A stretch of DNA of 55,785 nt from Clostridia bacterium (GTDB taxonomy: Bacteria; Bacillota; Clostridia; Lachnospirales; Anaerotignaceae): the NCBI GenBank assembly GCA_910575055.1, contig CAJTDC010000010.1, forward strand, positions 45,937-101,721, given 5' to 3'. Below are positions 1 to 9,170 of the stretch, one piece after another. The notes below the pieces were generated by a model. That model worked only from the letters and a program-made list of their open reading frames with translations. It was not told the origin of the DNA and did no database searches. The first letter of the stretch is position 1. The number at the start of each line of letters is the position of its first letter. The position numbers were made by a program, and so were the translations under genes.

Positions 1-338
1 AAAAAAGATTGTATTTGCAAGCCTTGTACGAAAACCTTATCAACAAAGTAATTACACAAACAGAATATAAGGAACTCAGAAAAGACTATCAAAGTGCAAT
101 TGAAAATTTGTTGTCTGAAATCACTTGTTTAGAAGAAATACAACAAAATGTCTGCCAAAAAATTGAAAACATTCTAAATTTACAAGAGAATTTTCGAGCA
201 ACACAAATTTCAGAAATCACAAAAGAGTTTGTAGATAAATTTATAGAAAGAGTAGAAGTTTCTCCAGATAATACTGTAACTGTAACTTTTTACTTTGATG
301 AACTTTTGAAAGAAATAGAGGTGAATGACATTGCGTGA
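1..338 (+). CDS. C-terminal end of a large serine recombinase (cut by window edge)
   Basis: The reading frame is open to the left edge, so this is the 3' part of a longer gene and the TTG at 9 is not its start. About 110 residues are visible: a charged, helical, Gln/Glu/Lys-rich stretch (probable coiled coil) followed by a short beta-rich tail ending in FDELLKEI. The same layout is seen at the C terminus of the complete serine recombinase that follows, which overlaps this gene by a few bases. Tandem large serine recombinases of this kind typically form the integration/excision module at one end of a clostridial integrative element or prophage. The catalytic domain lies outside the window, so the family call rests on tail architecture and context. 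Confidence 0.7.
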   Translation, partial: KRLYLQALYENLINKVITQTEYKELRKDYQSAIENLLSEITCLEEIQQNVCQKIENILNLQENFRATQISEITKEFVDKFIERVEVSPDNTVTVTFYFDELLKEIEVNDIA

Positions 339-1830
339 TTATGTGATTGCCCTTTACATTCGCCTTTCTATAAATGATAAAAGAGTAGAAAGCAACAGTA
401 TTGAAAATCAAAGATTGCTATTGACAAAATTTGCAGAAAATATGGAAATACAAAATAGAAAGATTCTGGAATTTGTAGATAATGGCTATAGTGGTACAAA
501 TTTTGAAAGACCTGCAATACAAGAATTATTAGAACTTGTCAAAACTTATCAAGTAAATTGTATTATGGTGAAAGATTTTTCAAGATTTGGCAGAAATATT
601 ATACAAACAGGATATTTTTTGGAGCAAGTTTTTCCTTTGTATCATGTCCGATTTATTTCTGTCACCGAAAATTATGATAGTGATAAAAGCAAAAACAATA
701 CTGGAGGCATACCAGTTACCATACAATTTCTAAAGAATGAATACTATAGCAGAGATTTATCACAAAAATCAAAAAGTGCAAAATATTCTAAAATGCAGAA
801 AGGAGAATATATTCAAAAAAATTGCTGTTATGGCTACAAAAAAGAAGATAATACATTGAAAATTGATGAACCAGCAGCAAATACAATAAAATTAATATTT
901 CAGCTTGCATTACAAGGAAAAAATTATGCACAAATGATAAAAGAATTATATCACAGAAAAATAGTAACGCCTAAAATATATAAGCAAGGAAGAAAAAGCC
1001 AAAAAGATTTACCATATCACTCTTACATTTGGTCTACAACAACAATAAAAAGAATACTTTCCAATGAACAATATATCGGAACATATGTAATGAGAAAAAC
1101 TGCTGTAAAAGAATTAGGGGAAAGAGCTACAAAAAGAGAAGAAAAAGACTGGATAAAAATCCCGAATCACCATGAAGCAATTATTGAGAAAGAAATTTTT
1201 GAACAAATACAAAAGCAATTATTTCATTTTAAAATAAAAGATATAAAACAAAGGGAATATTCTTTAAAAGGAAAGATATATTGTGGTTATTGTTCTCATA
1301 CCATGCAAAGAAGCAAACATAAATTTCCTGTTCTTTTTTGTAGATATTCTGAAGTAGATAATAATTTACCTTGCTACCATTTGACAATAATAGAAAAAGA
1401 GTTAGAAGAAATTGTATTTCAAATGATTTTAAAACAAATTAAAATCATAATGAATACAAAACAAATGAGTAATATTGACGTGCAAACAGCTCAAAAAATA
1501 GAACTGCAAAAACAAATAAAGCTGCATCAACAAAAAAAGAAAATATTTTATGAAGAATATATTCAAGAAAAAATAACAGAAGAACAGTATAGGAAAATAA
1601 ATTTAGAATTGACAAAAGAATTAGAACCAATACAGAATAAACTGGAAGAAATTAATTTGCAATTACAACACTCTCAAAGTAGAAATAATTTGCAAAATCA
1701 AATCGAAAAGATAACAGAAAATACACCATTTCTTTTAACAAAAGAATTAGTAGATTTTTTTATTGATAAAATTTATGTTTTTAAAGAAAACCGCATAGAG
1801 GTTAAATGGAAAATAGAAGATTTTTTGTAA
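331..1830 (+). CDS. Large serine recombinase (resolvase/invertase type, zinc-ribbon)
   Basis: A site-specific DNA integrase/excisionase of the large serine recombinase family. The N-terminal catalytic domain (about residues 1-140) shows the Y-x-R-x-S motif with the nucleophilic serine near residue 13, the GYSGTNFERP segment and the DFSRFGR segment. A recombinase domain follows, then a zinc beta-ribbon near residues 316-350 (CGYC, later two more Cys) and a long coiled coil (about 390-450). I prefer the TTG at 331 because GAGGTG lies 7 nt before it; the ATG at 325 is only 1 nt from that ribosome-binding site. It overlaps the upstream recombinase, suggesting coupled translation. The end of its element lies about 30-50 bp downstream, inside a broken tyrosine integrase gene. 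Confidence 0.9.
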   Translation: MRDYVIALYIRLSINDKRVESNSIENQRLLLTKFAENMEIQNRKILEFVDNGYSGTNFERPAIQELLELVKTYQVNCIMVKDFSRFGRNIIQTGYFLEQVFPLYHVRFISVTENYDSDKSKNNTGGIPVTIQFLKNEYYSRDLSQKSKSAKYSKMQKGEYIQKNCCYGYKKEDNTLKIDEPAANTIKLIFQLALQGKNYAQMIKELYHRKIVTPKIYKQGRKSQKDLPYHSYIWSTTTIKRILSNEQYIGTYVMRKTAVKELGERATKREEKDWIKIPNHHEAIIEKEIFEQIQKQLFHFKIKDIKQREYSLKGKIYCGYCSHTMQRSKHKFPVLFCRYSEVDNNLPCYHLTIIEKELEEIVFQMILKQIKIIMNTKQMSNIDVQTAQKIELQKQIKLHQQKKKIFYEEYIQEKITEEQYRKINLELTKELEPIQNKLEEINLQLQHSQSRNNLQNQIEKITENTPFLLTKELVDFFIDKIYVFKENRIEVKWKIEDFL

Positions 1831-1861
1831 AAAAGATAATAAAATTTTTGTCTTGTGCTTG

Positions 1862-2680
1862 ACTTTTAGTTGACGGGTATCATGGACACGTATATACTTT
1901 ACACCAGACTTTTCAATATGACGTTTCATTTTGTGTTGTACTGCTTCTTGTACGATTGGAAAAATCCTTTCGTCATCAGGCATACCATAATGTCTATCAA
2001 TAAAACATTTGATTTCTTGCTTTAAAAATTCTGGTATTTCTACTATTCTGATGGATTGTTTTGTTTTGGGTTCTGTAATAATATCCTGTCCGTTTGCTCG
2101 ATAATATGTTTTGTTAATATTGATTTGATTTTTTTCAAAATTGATGTCTTGTTTGGTCAGTGCTAACAGTTCTCCTATTCTTCTACCGTCCAAAAATTCA
2201 AACTTCTAACATCAAAGCTGCCCATGCGTTTTACTTTTTTGCATGGATTTGTAGTTAAATCATATATACGAGAAGCATGAGAAAACAAACAAGTTAATTG
2301 ATTTTGAATCATTCTCAAATATGCCTCTGAAAATCCTTTTTTCTGCATTTCATTCTGCCATTGTATGATTTGAGAAGCTGTAATTTCATTTATTTTTTGA
2401 TTTCCAAAATAAGGAATAATGTGTTGTTCCATCATATATCTTTTATTTTTTATGGTGCGTTGTTTCAATTCATTTTGTTTGTCATCAAAATAGATGTCTA
2501 CAAAATCGCTCAATTTTATATTCATATTTCTGTTATTGTTTAATTTTTTTGACATTCATATTCTAAAGCCTCTCGTTTTGTTTCAAAACCTTTTTTTCTT
2601 CTTTTTTTCTTTTCTCCCTTTATATCTGTTTCAAACCATTGTGCAGTCCATTTTTTGGTATCTTTTTCTTTATAAGCCAT
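1862..2680 (-). pseudogene. int: Tyrosine integrase, broken by frameshift, deletion and insertion
   Basis: Remnant of a Tn916/phage-type tyrosine recombinase read on the minus strand from the ATG at 2680 (AGGAGG upstream). The first frame encodes an arm-binding domain (KWTAQWFETD) and shifts frame at an A-run near 2552. The second frame (about 2555-2180) encodes the core-binding domain. A second break near 2185 joins FWTVEE to GRRIGELLALT, removing roughly 25-30 residues normally found between them. The third frame continues to RVHDTR, the start of the HxxR catalytic box, then turns into unrelated sequence at about 1860. The catalytic Tyr region is absent and probably lies beyond the inserted serine-recombinase element, left of the window. 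Non-functional. Confidence 0.88.
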
Positions 2681-2695
2681 AATGTCCTCCTTTTA

Positions 2696-2890
2696 TCAAT
2701 TCTTTAGTGACTCATAACCATAAATTTTTTTTGCTAAATATGTTTTTGGAATTCTGCCTGCTATTGTAATATAGCCTTGTGCTGCAAGCTCTTGATTTAA
2801 TTTTTTTACCAGCTTGTAGGCATAAGATTTGGAACAACTTAATTCTCGTGCCACATCATCAGCACTCATCATGTATTGATAATATGCCAT
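2696..2890 (-). CDS. xis: Excisionase-like small helix-turn-helix protein
   Basis: A 64-residue protein with one winged-helix/MerR-like DNA-binding unit: MSADDVARELSCSKSYAYKL reads as a helix-turn-helix, followed by a basic tail with GRIPKTYL. This is the shape of Tn916-type excisionases and related helix-turn-helix proteins encoded just upstream of tyrosine integrases, which bend attachment-site DNA and bias recombination towards excision. It lies 15 bp upstream of the broken integrase in the same direction, as expected for a xis-int operon. Start at 2890, with AAAGGAGG 8 nt upstream. The gene itself is intact, but its integrase partner is dead. Confidence 0.75.
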   Translation of the reverse strand: MAYYQYMMSADDVARELSCSKSYAYKLVKKLNQELAAQGYITIAGRIPKTYLAKKIYGYESLKN

Positions 2891-2945
2891 ATATTCGACC
2901 TCCTTTTTTCAATCAAAATCCATTACAATATTTATATTTATTTTT

Positions 2946-2962
2946 TATACGAATTTCGTATA
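2946..2962. promoter_or_regulatory. Probable repressor operator (palindrome)
   Basis: TATACGAATTTCGTATA is a near-perfect palindrome in the 244-bp gap between the divergent excisionase and repressor genes. Related half-sites, TTTCGTATA at 3021-3029 and AATTCGTAAT at about 3096-3105, lie nearer the repressor gene. Position, symmetry and repetition suggest binding sites for the repressor at 3135-3617. Inference only. Confidence 0.5.
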
Positions 2963-3134
2963 TTCATAGTAGCACTTTATTTTTATTGTGTCAATATTTC
3001 ATAAAAATATTTTTTATGTTTTTCGTATATTATTTATAAAAAGTTTATCTTTTTTATTTCTATAATATATGATATGATAATAATTAGATTTATGGAATTC
3101 GTAATAAATTTTTATATGAAAGTAGGAGATTTTT

Positions 3135-3617
3135 ATGGGAGATGGAAAAAAACTAAAAACAATATTGGATAGCAAAGGTACTAATGTCCGCAAAATTGCA
3201 AAAGCTACAGGAATCAGTGCGACTACACTTTATTCAATCATTCAAAAAGATTCCAATATACGCTTTGATTTTGCATTGCGTTTAGCAAATGAATTAGAAA
3301 TTGATGTAAATGAAATATGCTCTGCTAGTCCATTTTCTGGAGCTATTACTGAAGAAGAAATATACCCCACATTGCCAGATGGTTTACATGGTGCTTTAGA
3401 CGGAAGTCGAGTAAAAACTTATTTAAAAAACTCTTTGTATCCTCTTATGTATCTATTTGGAAAAAACAGCATGCCTGATGTAGATAATCTTTTAACATCA
3501 TTCTATCAGCTAGATGATGAGGCAAGGCAAGAAATCGTACAAACAATACAATTCAAACTACAATATCACAAAGACCCACAAAGAGCAGAGCAAGTAAAAC
3601 AAATAAAAGGCTGGTAA
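3135..3617 (+). CDS. Phage/ICE-type XRE-family repressor
   Basis: A 160-residue protein with an N-terminal Cro/CI-type helix-turn-helix at about residues 14-58 (NVRKIAKATGISATTLYSII), a conserved middle segment and an alpha-helical C-terminal region (DDEARQEIVQTIQFKLQYH). No LexA-type protease residues are evident, so it is not a classical CI with autocleavage. It is divergent from the excisionase-integrase module, with palindromic sites between them, which fits an immunity-type repressor of the integrated element. ATG at 3135 with AGGAG upstream. The gene is intact although the neighbouring integrase is destroyed, so it is probably a leftover. Its 3' end marks the last element gene before host DNA (tuf). 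Confidence 0.8.
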   Translation: MGDGKKLKTILDSKGTNVRKIAKATGISATTLYSIIQKDSNIRFDFALRLANELEIDVNEICSASPFSGAITEEEIYPTLPDGLHGALDGSRVKTYLKNSLYPLMYLFGKNSMPDVDNLLTSFYQLDDEARQEIVQTIQFKLQYHKDPQRAEQVKQIKGW

Positions 3618-3621
3618 GTAT

Positions 3622-3641
3622 TTTGGCACCGATTTGGCACC
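3622..3641. repeat. Two TTTGGCACC direct repeats, 11 bp apart
   Basis: TTTGGCACC occurs at 3622-3630 and again at 3633-3641, one helical turn apart, immediately after the repressor stop codon and before the tuf terminator. It sits at the apparent junction of mobile remnant and host chromosome. It could be an integrase arm-type site or part of an attachment site; no function is proven. Confidence 0.45.
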
Positions 3642-3670
3642 ATTTTCAAAAAAATATTATATTATACATT

Positions 3671-3704
3671 AAAAAAAGGACTTTCCGAAATACTCGGAAA
3701 GCCC
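3671..3704 (-). terminator. tuf transcription terminator
   Basis: Minus-strand hairpin with arms GGGCTTTCCGA and TCGGAAAGTCC (one mismatch) followed by seven T, 23 bp past the tuf stop codon. It closes the rpsL-rpsG-fusA-tuf transcription unit. Confidence 0.85.
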
Positions 3705-3726
3705 TTAAAATCACCGTTTTTACAAA

Positions 3727-4920
3727 TTACTCAATGATTTCAGTAACAGAACCAGCACCTACTGTTCTACCACCTTCACGGATAGCAAAACGAAGACCAG
3801 GAGCCATAGCTACTTTTGTAATCAATTCAATTGTCATTTCAACGTTATCGCCAGGCATACACATTTCTGTACCTTCTGGAAGGCTAATAATACCTGTAAC
3901 GTCTGTTGTTCTAAAATAGAACTGTGGTCTATAGTTGTTGAAGAAAGGAGTATGACGTCCACCTTCTTCTTTACTCAATACATAAACCTGTGCTTTAAAT
4001 TTATGGTGAGGTGTAATAGAACCTGGTTTTGCAAGAACCTGTCCTCTTTCGATTTCATTTCTTTGCACACCACGAAGAAGAACACCAATATTATCGCCAG
4101 CTTCTGCTTGGTCAAGAAGTTTTCTAAACATTTCAACGCCTGTTACAACAACTTTTCTGATTTCTTCTGTCAAACCAACGATTTCAACTTCATCTTGTAC
4201 TTTAACAACACCACTTTCAACTCTACCTGTAGCAACTGTACCACGTCCTGTAATGGAGAATACGTCCTCTACTGGCATCAAGAAAGGTTTGTCTGTATCA
4301 CGTTCTGGTTCAGGAATATATGCTTCAATTTCGTTCATTAATTCAACGATTTTGTCGCCCCATTCACCTGTAGAATCTTGTAATGCTTGGTAAGCAGAAC
4401 CTCTAATAATAGGAATATCATCACCAGGGAATTCATACTCAGAAAGAAGTTCTCTAATTTCCATTTCAACTAAGTCAAGAAGTTCTTCATCATCTACCAT
4501 ATCACATTTGTTCATAAATACAACGATATAAGGAACGCCTACCTGACGAGAAAGCAAAATGTGCTCTCTTGTTTGAGCCATAGGACCGTCTGTTGCAGCA
4601 ACAACAAGTATAGCACCGTCCATTTGAGCAGCACCTGTAATCATATTTTTAACATAGTCAGCATGTCCTGGGCAGTCAACGTGTGCATAGTGTCTTGTTG
4701 GTGTTTCATATTCAACGTGTGCTGTAGAAATTGTGATACCACGTTCTCTTTCTTCTGGAGCTTTATCAATATTTTCAAATGCAACTGCTTCACCGATTTG
4801 ATATCTTTCATGAAGTGTTTTTGTAATAGCAGCTGTTAAAGTTGTTTTACCATGGTCAACGTGACCGATAGTACCAATATTCATATGGGGTTTGGTTCTT
4901 TCAAATTTTTGTTTAGCCAT
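3727..4920 (-). CDS. tuf: Translation elongation factor Tu
   Basis: EF-Tu, the GTPase that delivers aminoacyl-tRNA to the ribosome. The 397 residues match the family length. GTP-binding motifs are present: GHVDHGKT (residues 19-26), DCPGHADYV and NKCD. Domains II and III follow, with GGRHTPF and the conserved end [14 protein letters not shown] use the ATG at 4920 ([12 protein letters not shown]): AAAGGAGG lies 10-12 nt upstream, and the longer upstream reading adds 14 residues foreign to the family. It lies 125 bp downstream of fusA as in str operons, and has its own strong promoter in that gap, so it can be transcribed both with fusA and alone. Confidence 0.99.
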   Translation of the reverse strand: MAKQKFERTKPHMNIGTIGHVDHGKTTLTAAITKTLHERYQIGEAVAFENIDKAPEERERGITISTAHVEYETPTRHYAHVDCPGHADYVKNMITGAAQMDGAILVVAATDGPMAQTREHILLSRQVGVPYIVVFMNKCDMVDDEELLDLVEMEIRELLSEYEFPGDDIPIIRGSAYQALQDSTGEWGDKIVELMNEIEAYIPEPERDTDKPFLMPVEDVFSITGRGTVATGRVESGVVKVQDEVEIVGLTEEIRKVVVTGVEMFRKLLDQAEAGDNIGVLLRGVQRNEIERGQVLAKPGSITPHHKFKAQVYVLSKEEGGRHTPFFNNYRPQFYFRTTDVTGIISLPEGTEMCMPGDNVEMTIELITKVAMAPGLRFAIREGGRTVGAGSVTEIIE

Positions 4921-4978
4921 TTTTAAATATCCTCCTTTAAATTGTCTAAGAGTACAATTCATTTACTGTATTGTTTTC

Positions 4979-5007
4979 ATTATATAGAATATTGCCAGTA
5001 TTTGCAA
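4979..5007 (-). promoter_or_regulatory. Promoter for tuf
   Basis: Minus strand: TTGCAA (5002-5007), 17 bp, TATAAT (4979-4984), a near-consensus sigma-A promoter in the fusA-tuf spacer. It predicts a leader of about 50 nt for tuf. Confidence 0.7.
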
Positions 5008-5045
5008 GCAAATATTCCATTTTTATAGTGCTTTATACAAAAAAC

Positions 5046-7136
5046 TTATGCGTCAGCTTTTTTGCCTTCCAAAACTTTTTCTTGTACTGATTTTGGACAT
5101 GGTTCGTAATGGTCAACTTCCATTACATAAGTTCCACGACCTTGTGATTTAGAACGCAAGTCTGTGGAATATCCAAACATTTCAGCTAATGGTACATAAG
5201 AATGAATTATTTGTACACCACTTCTTGCTTCCATACCTTCAATTCTACCACGACGAGAGTTAATATCTCCAATAACATCGCCCATATAATCCTCTGGTAC
5301 AGAAACAGTTACTTTCATAATAGGCTCAAGCAATACTGCATCGCCTTTTCTCATTGCTTCTTTAAAAGCCATAGAACCTGCTACCTGATAAGCCATTTCT
5401 GAAGAGTCAACATCGTGGTAAGAACCATCATATACTTCGGCTTTTACGCCAAGTACCGGATATCCACCTAATATACCACTTTGCATTGCCTCTTGTATGC
5501 CTTTATCAATTGCTGGTATATATTCTTTTGGTATAGAACCACCAACAGTACTATTGACAAATTCATAATTATGTTCTGCATCTGTGCCAATAGGATAGAA
5601 TTTTACTTTACAATGTCCATACTGTCCTCTACCACCAGACTGACGAACAAATTTTCCTTCTACGTCAACAGCTTTTCTAAATGTTTCTTTATAAGAAACT
5701 TGTGGTGCTCCAACATTTGCTTCTACTTTAAATTCTCTCAACAAACGGTCAACTATAATCTCCAAGTGAAGTTCTCCCATACCTGCTATAATTGTATCGC
5801 CTGTATCTTGATTTGTATATGTCTTAAATGTTGGGTCTTCTTCAGCAAGTTTTGCTAAAGCAATGCCCATTTTATCTCTGCCCGCTTTTGTTTTTGGTTC
5901 AATCGCAACTTCAATAACTGGTTCTGGGAATACCATAGACTCTAATATTACCTCGTGGTCTTCATCACATATAGTATCTCCAGTTGTTGTTAATTTAAAA
6001 CCTACTGCTGCTGCAATATCTCCAGAATATACTTTATCAATTTCTTCTCTATGATTTGCGTGCATCTGTAATATACGTCCAACACGTTCTTTTTTACCTT
6101 TTGTAGAATTATAAACATAGGTACCGGAATTTAATGTACCAGAGTACACACGGAAGAATGCCAATTTTCCAACAAATGGGTCATTCATAATTTTAAATGC
6201 CAATGCTGAAAATGGTTCTTCATCAGAAGCGTGTCTTTCAATTTCTTCTCCACTATCTGGGTCAATACCTTTTATTGCTGGTATATCAATAGGTGCTGGC
6301 ATATATTCAATTACACCATCTAACAATTTTTGAACACCTTTATTTCTATACGCAGAACCACAGAATACAGGAATTAATTCACAGTTAATACAAGCTTTTC
6401 TCATAGCTGCTTTCAATTCTTGTTCTGTAATTTCTTCTTCTGCAAGGTATTTATCCATCAAATCCTCATCTGTTTCTGCAATCGCTTCTACCATCATCTG
6501 ATGATATTCTTCTGCTTTTTCTTTCATATCATCAGGAATTTCTTCTTCGTCCACTTCTTTGCCTAAGTCATCTTCATAAATAAACGCTTTCATTTTAATT
6601 AAGTCGATAACTCCCACAAAGTCGCTTTCTGCTCCTATTGGTAAAAACATTGCAACTGGATTACAACCCAATCTGTCCTTCATCATTTGAAGCACATTAT
6701 AAAAATCTGCACCCATAATGTCCATTTTATTTACAAATGCCATTCTTGGTACATTATAATTATCTGCTTGACGCCATACTGTTTCAGACTGTGGTTCTAC
6801 ACCACCCTTTGCACAGAATACGCACACTGCACCATCTAATACACGTAATGAACGTTCAACTTCTACTGTAAAGTCAACGTGTCCTGGTGTATCAATGATA
6901 TTCACTCTATTTTCATTCCACTGACAAGTTGTTGCAGCGGATGTGATTGTAATACCTCTTTCTTGTTCTTGTTCCATCCAGTCCATAGTAGCAGTACCTT
7001 CGTGGGTATCACCAATTTTATAATTACGTCCTGTATAAAACAAAATACGCTCTGTAAGAGTTGTTTTACCAGCATCAATATGTGCCATGATACCGATATT
7101 TCTAGTCTTAGCAAGTGGAAACGCTCTGTTTGCCAC
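5046..7136 (-). CDS. fusA: Translation elongation factor G
   Basis: EF-G, the GTPase driving ribosomal translocation and, with RRF, ribosome recycling. 696 residues, full length. Motifs: AHIDAGKTT near residues 18-26, [12 protein letters not shown], and the domain IV-V signature [17 protein letters not shown] near the C terminus. It starts at GTG (7134-7136), 8 nt from AGGAGG; the second residue onward ([15 protein letters not shown]) matches the family. It is in the order rpsL-rpsG-fusA-tuf, with only 68 bp to rpsG and no clear promoter between, so it is co-transcribed. Confidence 0.99.
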   Translation of the reverse strand: MANRAFPLAKTRNIGIMAHIDAGKTTLTERILFYTGRNYKIGDTHEGTATMDWMEQEQERGITITSAATTCQWNENRVNIIDTPGHVDFTVEVERSLRVLDGAVCVFCAKGGVEPQSETVWRQADNYNVPRMAFVNKMDIMGADFYNVLQMMKDRLGCNPVAMFLPIGAESDFVGVIDLIKMKAFIYEDDLGKEVDEEEIPDDMKEKAEEYHQMMVEAIAETDEDLMDKYLAEEEITEQELKAAMRKACINCELIPVFCGSAYRNKGVQKLLDGVIEYMPAPIDIPAIKGIDPDSGEEIERHASDEEPFSALAFKIMNDPFVGKLAFFRVYSGTLNSGTYVYNSTKGKKERVGRILQMHANHREEIDKVYSGDIAAAVGFKLTTTGDTICDEDHEVILESMVFPEPVIEVAIEPKTKAGRDKMGIALAKLAEEDPTFKTYTNQDTGDTIIAGMGELHLEIIVDRLLREFKVEANVGAPQVSYKETFRKAVDVEGKFVRQSGGRGQYGHCKVKFYPIGTDAEHNYEFVNSTVGGSIPKEYIPAIDKGIQEAMQSGILGGYPVLGVKAEVYDGSYHDVDSSEMAYQVAGSMAFKEAMRKGDAVLLEPIMKVTVSVPEDYMGDVIGDINSRRGRIEGMEARSGVQIIHSYVPLAEMFGYSTDLRSKSQGRGTYVMEVDHYEPCPKSVQEKVLEGKKADA

Positions 7137-7204
7137 GCTGAACTCCTCCTTTATCGTATATAAGAGTAAACTCTTTTATCATTTTTTTTGCCAATTTTAT
7201 ATAC

Positions 7205-7675
7205 TTACCATTTGTAATGGGAGAATGCTTTATTTGCTTCTGCCATTTTATGTGTTTCATCTTTTTTCTTTACAGCTCCGCCTGCATTATTCAATGCGTC
7301 CATAATTTCTCCTGCTAAACGGTCAATCATTGTTTTTTCTCCACGTTTTCTGCTGTAAAGTGTTAACCAGCGAAGTCCCAATGTTCTTCTTCTTTCTGGT
7401 CTAATATCCATTGGTACCTGGTAAGTTGCACCACCTACACGGCGTGCTTTTACTTCCAACACTGGCATAATATTGTTGAGAGCTTCCTCAAAAGCCTCTA
7501 ATGGCTCTTTTCCTGTTTTCTCTGCTACTTTCTCGAATGCACCATAAACAATTTTTTCAGCAACACCTTTTTTACCGTCTAACATAACACTATTTATCAG
7601 TTTTGTTACCAGTTTACTATTATACAAAGGGTCTGCTAAAACTTCTCTCTTTGCAACATGTCCTTTTCTTGGCAC
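7205..7675 (-). CDS. rpsG: 30S ribosomal protein S7
   Basis: S7, a primary 16S-binding protein of the small-subunit head. 156 residues, the usual length. Begins [12 protein letters not shown] and contains the signature [12 protein letters not shown]; ends [13 protein letters not shown]. Start codon is GTG at 7675 with AAGGAGGG 8 nt upstream. It lies 156 bp downstream of rpsL; that gap contains only a small CACGAG/CTCGTG hairpin without a U-tract, so it is more likely an RNA feature than a terminator. Known S7 family members autoregulate the str operon in some bacteria; nothing in this sequence proves that here. Confidence 0.99.
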   Translation of the reverse strand: MPRKGHVAKREVLADPLYNSKLVTKLINSVMLDGKKGVAEKIVYGAFEKVAEKTGKEPLEAFEEALNNIMPVLEVKARRVGGATYQVPMDIRPERRRTLGLRWLTLYSRKRGEKTMIDRLAGEIMDALNNAGGAVKKKDETHKMAEANKAFSHYKW

Positions 7676-7831
7676 GATTCTTCCCTCCTTAATGAATAAT
7701 GATATTCTCGGTACTTCACGAGCTTTTTTCTCGTGTTGTCATGCCTTCATACGTAAATCTTTTATCTCTAAGCAATTCGCAGATGGTATTGATTTTGTAT
7801 AAGGCATTTCCTTTTGATACGATTTATAATT

Positions 7832-8251
7832 TTACTTTTTGGCTTTTGGACGTTTTGCACCATATTTAGAACGAGCCTGCATTCTATTTGCAACGCCTGC
7901 TGTATCCAATGTTCCTCTAACAATATGATAACGCACACCAGGTAAGTCTTTTACCCTTCCGCCTCTTATCAAAACAACGCTATGCTCCTGAAGATTATGG
8001 CCTTCACCTGGAATATAAGCTGTTACTTCAATACCATTAGAAAGACGAACTCTGGCAATTTTTCTTAAAGCTGAGTTAGGTTTCTTAGGTGTAGAAGTTT
8101 TTACTGCTGTACAAACACCACGTCTTTGAGGAGAAGAAATATCTGTTGTTTTCTTCTTTAAAGAGTTCAAACCTTTTTGCAAAGCTGGAGCAGTAGATTT
8201 CTTTTCTACTGTCTGTCTACCTTTTCTTACTAACTGATTAAATGTTGGCAT
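7832..8251 (-). CDS. rpsL: 30S ribosomal protein S12
   Basis: S12 of the decoding centre. 139 residues. Contains [11 protein letters not shown] and [12 protein letters not shown], with lysines at the two positions where substitutions give streptomycin resistance, so wild type there. First gene of the rpsL-rpsG-fusA-tuf unit. ATG at 8251 with GGAGGTG upstream. A strong promoter is seen 106-134 bp before the start codon, leaving a leader of roughly 100 nt. Confidence 0.99.
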   Translation of the reverse strand: MPTFNQLVRKGRQTVEKKSTAPALQKGLNSLKKKTTDISSPQRRGVCTAVKTSTPKKPNSALRKIARVRLSNGIEVTAYIPGEGHNLQEHSVVLIRGGRVKDLPGVRYHIVRGTLDTAGVANRMQARSKYGAKRPKAKK

Positions 8252-8356
8252 TTATTGCACCTCCTTACAAAATAAATACGTTCTGCCATTGCATTAATAT
8301 CTACTGTCATATGAAAACAAGCATGAAAAAAAGCCTTATTTTCAAGACACTGCAAT

Positions 8357-8385
8357 ATTTTATCATCTCGTATTACAAAAGTCAA
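8357..8385 (-). promoter_or_regulatory. Promoter of the rpsL (str) operon
   Basis: Minus strand: TTGACT (8380-8385), 17 bp, TAAAAT (8357-8362). Close to the sigma-A consensus and placed correctly for rpsL. Confidence 0.75.
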
Positions 8386-8427
8386 TAACTTTATTTTAAT
8401 TTTTCCCAATTTTTCAAAGCGAAAATA

Positions 8428-8649
8428 TTATTTTATATTTTTACAAACAAAATTTAACACTTCTTCAGGAGTTGCTATTTCTCCTTTTTTCATAATGTTA
8501 CTTTGAAATAATTTTTGTTCTTGTGTAGCATTTTCAAAAGCATAGTTAATTGCTGACTGCATTTCCTTTTTTACTTCCTCTACAGAAATACCATTTTTTA
8601 ATGCGATTGCTTTGCAAATTCTATCAAAATTTTTGTTTTTTCTATTCAC
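8428..8649 (-). CDS. Small Spo0A C-terminal-domain-like protein
   Basis: A 73-residue protein. FDRICKAIALKNGISVEEVK plus the following helix (EMQSAINYAFEN) resembles the Spo0A C-terminal DNA-binding fold (the region of Spo0A reading IAKKxNTTxxRVERAIRHAI), and the tail TPEEVLNFVCKNI resembles the end of short stand-alone proteins of that family known from clostridia. There is no receiver domain, so it cannot be a phosphorelay regulator itself. GTG start at 8649 with AGGTG 8 nt upstream. It lies between rpoC and rpsL, where many Firmicutes carry an L7Ae-type gene instead. Family assignment is by eye and moderate; DNA binding is inferred. Confidence 0.5.
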   Translation of the reverse strand: MNRKNKNFDRICKAIALKNGISVEEVKKEMQSAINYAFENATQEQKLFQSNIMKKGEIATPEEVLNFVCKNIK

Positions 8650-8788
8650 AACAATTACACCTTTCTATCATATTTATTTGTGATGTTTATTATAACATTA
8701 TTGCTATATTTTAGCAATATTTTATTTGCTATTTTAAGATATAGCAGTTATTTTTTTCATCATATACCATTTTTACGAGGTGATACCA

Positions 8789-9124
8789 TTGACAAAAAAA
8801 GAACTAAAAAGTATGGGCGATAGAATGAAATCAAAAAGATTACAATTAGGATATACTCAAGAAAGAGTTGCAGAATTAACAGATATTTCTTTTAGTACCT
8901 ATTCTAAAATTGAAAATGCAATACAAAGTCCTTCTTTAGATACTCTGATACGTATTTCTATTGTGCTGGATATTTCAATGGATTATCTAATATTCGGAAA
9001 TGAAAATATCAAAAAAGATATTGATGATTTTTCTGATATTATAACACTTCTGCAAAATGCTGATTTCAAACAAGTGCAATATGTCTATGAATTACTATCA
9101 CAACTACTATCAAAAGCCAAATAA
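8789..9124 (+). CDS. XRE-family transcriptional regulator
   Basis: About 111 residues. N-terminal helix-turn-helix at about residues 10-62 (GDRMKSKRLQLGYTQERVAE, then LTDISFSTYSKIE and a recognition-helix region ending DYLIFGNEN), then a short helical tail that may dimerise. I choose the TTG at 8789 because AGGTGAT lies 4-6 nt before it; the upstream GTG at 8780 is part of that ribosome-binding site. It lies on the plus strand between minus-strand rpoC and the small Spo0A-like gene, and converges on rpoC with a shared terminator. Target unknown. Confidence 0.85.
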   Translation: MTKKELKSMGDRMKSKRLQLGYTQERVAELTDISFSTYSKIENAIQSPSLDTLIRISIVLDISMDYLIFGNENIKKDIDDFSDIITLLQNADFKQVQYVYELLSQLLSKAK

Positions 9125-9128
9125 ACAC

Positions 9129-9166
9129 AAAAAATCAGAGATGCTACAAAAACATCTCTGATTTTT
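9129..9166. terminator. Bidirectional terminator between the XRE gene and rpoC
   Basis: Inverted repeat AAAAATCAGAGATG / CATCTCTGATTTTT with an 10-nt loop. A/T tracts flank both sides, so it can end both convergent transcripts. Confidence 0.85.
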
Positions 9167-9170
9167 CTAA

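Noticed and set aside
3623-3919. Plus-strand ORF across the tuf terminator
   Set aside because: It reads through a terminator and the antisense of tuf.
3727-4962. Longer EF-Tu with a 14-residue N-terminal extension
   Set aside because: Ribosome-binding site and family alignment both place the start at 4920.
7719-7738. Terminator between rpsL and rpsG
   Set aside because: The CACGAG/CTCGTG hairpin has no T-tract downstream on the minus strand and the genes form one operon.
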